Source: Porogramme epimiltina
Lineage: Eukaryota; Basidiomycota; Agaricomycetes; Polyporales; Polyporaceae
Assembly (NCBI GenBank): GCA_900155495.1
Contig: FTLJ01000608.1
Location: 1 to 11,024, forward strand
Length of the DNA: 11,024 bases
Reading direction: 5' to 3'
The notes under the pieces were generated by a model, which was given only the letters and a program-made list of their open reading frames with translations, searched no databases and was not told the DNA's origin. The position numbers and the translations under genes are program-made. Of the stretch, positions 7,692 to 11,024 are shown one piece after another. Every line of letters starts with the position of its first letter. Within the stretch, counting starts at the first letter, position 1.

Positions 7692-9136
7692 ATGGACCAG
7701 GGCGAGCACTCGACTCATGTGCGTTCTCATCCGTCTCCTGCGACCCTCCCGTCCCTCACACAAGTTCAGGAGACATCGCAGGCTGCCCAGCCATACCTCC
7801 CTGGAGAAATCACCGACATCATCATCTCGTTCCTCTTCGATGTCGGAAACTACTTGAAACGTCCTCCCAGCTACAATTCACTGTGCAGTTGCGCCCTTGT
7901 CTGCCGCAACTGGTTGACTGCTAGCCGACACACACTCTTCACCCGTGTCGTGATCGAATCCGATGAGCGATATGCCCTCTTCATCTCCAGTACCGTTCGC
8001 TCTCAATTAGGGCGGTCCTGGCTTCTATCGACCCGTCAATTCACCTTGCACCATGCGGATAGCCCGAGTAAATCAAATGCCACAAGGCTCTTTATCCACG
8101 AACTTGGTGGTCAATTGCCAAACCTGGAGGAGCTTTGTCTCTTTGGTCTGGACTTCGACATAATGGAGAGCTCCCAGTCGCCTCGGAAATTCGCTGCTCT
8201 GTCCGCATTCGCTTCCGTCAGAACCCTCGACCTCTGGAATTGCAGGTTCCCTTCGTTTGCTGCTGCCCGCTACACACTCGAATCCTTACCCTCATTGACC
8301 GACCTCACGATGGTCAATATAACGTGGCCTATTTCCAGCAGCCCACAGTCGCCTCTCCCCTTCCTTCGCAGTTCGCGCAGATCCCCCTTTCTCATAAGAG
8401 TGCGGAGCCTCGAATTTTGGGATATAGCTTCAACTACCTACCATGAGCGGATGTTGCAATGGCTTTCAACCACTTCCTTGGCCGTCTCTCTTGCCTACCT
8501 CGCCGTGGAGTCGACCATATTCAGGATGAAAGTGACAGGATTCTGGGAGTACGTTGGTTCGTCTACTACTCGACTAAGCATCACACGGGTACAAGCAAAG
8601 GACCTCCTGAAGGACCCGGATAGTACGTAGCATCGAGAATACACCCCCGAGTTTATCGGCCTACCAATATCACTGATGGATCGTACATAGGCTTCGCTGG
8701 CTCCCTGCACCATTTCACCAGCCTTCGGTCCCTTACCATCGATGTGAGGTTTAATAACAAAGTATCAGAGCTTTGGGAGTCCGTAGGAGTCCTTATTTCG
8801 ACGGGGTCGCTAAACCCGGGACTTAAGATTCTTTCCATTCGCTTTACGTGGTTCCCATCACCAGATAGCATCGACAGCGGCTCTTTATCGAGTGTGCCCG
8901 GGTTGGTGCTTGGCAAAGCCGAGGTCCTGGACCCGTTGCTCGATAGATCTTTCAAACAACTCACTACATTGTCCCTCGGAATGGATTTCGGGTGGCCGTC
9001 AGACGTCCAAGACGAGGGGGACCATCTTCGCACTTGTTTCTCCCAATCCGCGATCGAGAGTGCGTTGCGGAAGAAACTCCCGAAGATTGCCCAGAAGGTT
9101 TCCTTAAATGTTTCCGTATCTCATTACGGGCCGTGA
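7692..9136 (+). CDS. F-box protein with leucine-rich-repeat-like tail, copy B
   Basis: This is a paralog of the F-box gene at 621-2260 and probably also an SCF ubiquitin-ligase adaptor. The frame runs from ATG 7692 (MDQGEHSTH) through the F-box at about residues 18-66 of the spliced model: YLPGEITDIIISF, CALVCRNWLTASRHTLF. LRR-like strands follow, such as LPNLEELCLFGLDF, VRTLDLWNCRF and LPSLTDLTMV. The phase-1 intron at 8623-8690 joins the second exon, which ends at TGA 9134-9136.

The reading frame is open with or without a possible 51-bp first intron at 7719-7769 (GTGCGT donor, CTCAC branch, TTCAG acceptor), giving 441 or 458 aa. Length and exon structure match copy A, and there is no premature stop. 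Substitutions versus A are spread through the repeats, which fits a family where the substrate-binding tail diverges. The target is unknown. Confidence 0.88.
7719..7769 (+). other. Possible 51-bp first intron of F-box gene B
   Basis: It has a GTGCGT donor, CCTCACAC branch-like site and GTTCAG acceptor, and is 51 bp long, a multiple of three, so both spliced and unspliced forms stay in frame. Splicing yields MDQGEHSTH-ETSQA, which parallels MDEGEHLTH-TTSQA from copy A after removal of 648-900. Confidence 0.5.
8623..8690 (+). other. Intron of F-box gene B
   Basis: A 68-bp phase-1 intron with GTACGT donor, CACTGATGG branch region and TACATAG acceptor. It is at the same codon as the intron in copy A. 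Splicing restores serine followed by FAGSLHHF, matching FIGSLHHF in A. Confidence 0.9.
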
Positions 9137-10182
9137 GTCATTCGTTTTGTCGTGTTAGCCATGGGGCTTATTCGCGCTACAGATAGTAGCAGACGTTTCC
9201 CACTCCCTCCAGAAGCGGCACGTGAAAGGTCGGCTACTCAAGCTGACCCGTCATAAGCAAGGTAGCGCACACTATCTCGTTGAACACAATGGCGACGTCG
9301 GCTCTCGACGGGGAAAAATGGACTCTAGTGCCAGCAAATGGAAGCGGGGATGGGCTGGGTTGGTGGGGATGTGCCCAAAGGTAAATTGGGTGACCGCGTG
9401 GGTGGAGGTTGGGGCAGTAGCTTGCAGACCCTAGAGACTTGGAATTGCCTCCGCCATATTCTTTCCGTGGCCCATTAAAATCCGATCGCTCTGAGACACA
9501 ATATAATATACGAAGTATGTGCTGAACGACTTTGTGTGTGCGCTGTCTTCCTTCGGATATCTAGTAGGACCATCCAGTAACTGGGTATACAACATGATTC
9601 GGCGGATAGATAGTAGTCTGGAGCGTACAATCAGGAACAAGCGACATCAGAGACAAAGATGTTATATCGTCGATTCGACTCGGACTGGACTTCGACTTTC
9701 TTCTCCAGAAATGAGGGCGAAGTGGTCATGGAATGGGCATTGGGGCACACGTCGGTTCGACTTTCAGCAGCGTCAATATTTACGATATTAGAAAAGGGTA
9801 GATATTCGAGAGTTGCACTAGGTGGAGGCAATGAGGACGACAAGTAGTACAAGACCAAAGGCTAACCAGCACTCTAGCGCTACCCGGGAGGGAAGGCTAC
9901 GTGCTGTGACCGAGAATGGCCGGCCTTGCGACTGTCGCGTTGCAGGATAGTAACCCGTCTTTTCGAAGCTGCGTTCATATCAGCTCTCGCATCTTTACCA
10001 ACCTGTCGTAAAACCGCCTCGCGAAACCCGGATAGTCAATGCTTTCCCCCACAGCAAGGGCCCTCGAGTAACCGACCAAGTGCTGCGCGTGTGTGGGAGA
10101 CTACACCCTGTCCCTAGCGAGCGCATATCAGCAACCAATCAACAGACGTGAGCGGGGGGGGGAAAGGAGGAGGGCGGCTCAC
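9137..10182. other. Conserved DNA between convergent genes, unit B
   Basis: Counterpart of 2261-3261. It contains a minus-strand open frame at 9631-9858 encoding PPPSATLEYLPFSNIVNID and then a Ser/Glu-rich tail including SPSFLEKKVEVQSESNRRY. This could be the last exon of the DUF6533-like gene, because it lies 3' of that gene in the correct orientation, but no spliced connection was established. The G-rich stretch GGGGATGGGCTGGGTTGGTGG (9346-9366) is also kept in A. No other gene is supported. Confidence 0.4.
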
Positions 10183-10947
10183 ACAGCGTAGTAAAGGCTC
10201 GAGTCACGGAAGAGGCGGTAGATGAGCGACGTGTGGTGGAGTAGCGCGAACGTCGCGCACTTGGAGAAGTCGAGGAGGAACGAGACCGCTGCCCGGCCTC
10301 ACCGCGCGACCCCGCGAACCGAGCTGCACTCACTGTCGAGCACCAGGATCGGAACCCTATCGAAGCGCGGTCAGCCTGGGCGAAGCAGGAGGGGGCGAGG
10401 GGGGTGGGCGGGGACGCACCAGGACACCTTGAAGAGCGCCACCTCCTCGAAGAGACATCCGCGCATCGGCCAGCGCGCGGGGAAGGGCACCATCGAGCGG
10501 ATGGCGCGCGGCTACGAGATGCCTGTACAGTGCAGTGCGCGCGCCGTGGAAGTTGAGCATCTCGAATCCGCAACAGCCAAGAGCGTATGGCACGCGCCCG
10601 TATCTCCGCTGCACGCGACCGCGTACGCATCCATGCACATATGATGTCAGCACGCGCGAGCCGCGGTGGGCATGAGAATAGAAAACCGGGACGCACCGAG
10701 GTGCGCTGCTCCCATGAAGAGCCGCGCTGCGTGTCGCACACGTTGACGCCAGTCACACGCTCGCGGTTTGCGCATACACATGGGGCGGTGGCGGGAGAGG
10801 GAGCGTGGGGGCGGGAGGAGGAATTCGAATGAGTGAATAAGATGATGGAGACAAAAGGGGCAGTGAGACATGCATCCGCGCGCGGAGCTGTAGAGCCCGC
10901 GGCCGTCGATGCGGCGCGCGAGGGTGAGCATTAGGGCGAACATGATC
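10183..10947 (-). pseudogene. DUF6533-like membrane protein, degraded and truncated by window (copy B)
   Basis: Several minus-strand exons of copy A have recognisable counterparts: 10947 downward (IMFALMLT...), 10726-10697 (exactly 30 nt, as in A), 10522-10428, and 10288-10183 (exactly 106 nt, as in A). The last reads VSFLLDFSKCATFALLHHTS, then LIYRLFRDSSLYYAV, which keeps the family-like RDSxLYY motif better than A.

Damage relative to A includes loss of the ETSLVL helix segment and of the GTGCGT donor in the first visible exon. The donor after GAGATACG is changed. The exon matching A's 120-nt exon has 95 nt, a net 25-nt loss that breaks frame. GCAG has become TCCG at the acceptor before ATCCTGGTG. 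Upstream exons lie beyond 11024. A rearranged but expressed gene cannot be excluded. Confidence 0.5.
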
Positions 10948-11024
10948 CTGCATGCGTGCGACGCGCGCGGACATCTGTGGCGCACTGTGAGAAGCAAGCG
11001 CGCGGCGGGCGGCGCGGGGGAGGG

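Larger units (their letters stand above)
7261..11024. repeat. Segmental duplication unit B (cut by window end)
   Basis: This is the right member of the direct duplication described for unit A. Similarity begins at about ATGTCATATTGCTGTACATCC and is still present at the window's last bases, where GAGAAGCAAGCGCG matches GGGAAGCAAGCGCG near 4082-4095. The true right end is outside the window. It lacks the 200-bp insertion of A and has many small indels in the non-coding parts. The duplication is therefore not very recent. Confidence 0.9.

Noticed and set aside
9519..9791. 90-codon plus-strand frame in unit B
   Set aside because: It is antisense to the better-conserved minus frame at 9631-9858 and is broken in unit A.
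1..11024. Bacterial or phage defence island, CRISPR array, or tRNA/rRNA genes
   Set aside because: Spliced genes with fungal intron signals and F-box/DUF6533 families indicate a eukaryotic nuclear locus. No spaced repeats or cloverleaf-like RNA were seen.

Overview
The window looks like nuclear DNA from a filamentous basidiomycete, probably an Agaricomycete. The open frames only make sense once short introns (about 45-90 bp) are removed. These introns have GTRNGT-type donors, CTNAC/CTGAT-type branch sites and YAG acceptors. Both recognisable protein families, an F-box protein with irregular leucine-rich repeats and a DUF6533-type membrane protein, are typical of mushroom-forming fungi. There are no bacterial operons, Shine-Dalgarno sites, CRISPR arrays or recognisable RNA genes.

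The dominant structure is a direct segmental duplication of about 3.8-3.9 kb. Unit A runs from about 180 to 4120. Unit B starts at about 7261 and reaches the right edge of the window at 11024, so it is cut off. Each unit contains, in order: a shared upstream region; a plus-strand F-box gene (621-2260 in A, 7692-9136 in B); about 1 kb of conserved DNA between two convergent genes; and the 3' part of a minus-strand, intron-rich DUF6533-like gene (3262-4681 in A, 10183-10947 and beyond in B). The 5' half of the A membrane gene lies partly outside the matched region. The main length difference is an A-only insertion of about 200 bp (about 697-900) near the 5' end of the A F-box gene.

The F-box genes both read intact. 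The DUF6533-like copies do not look equally healthy. In A, thirteen exons can be joined in phase across the first 192 residues. In B, at least one exon carries a net 25-nt deletion and several splice sites are changed, yet B keeps some motif residues that A has lost.

The spacer between the units (about 4690-7260) is GC-rich and mostly unassigned. It holds a short plus-strand coding-like stretch (5928-6106), a charged coiled-coil exon ending in a stop at 6535, a 3 x 10 bp tandem repeat, a GGC tract and a long G-rich purine run. Nothing in the sequence shows that the F-box and membrane proteins act together. Their joint duplication in convergent order is the only link visible here.
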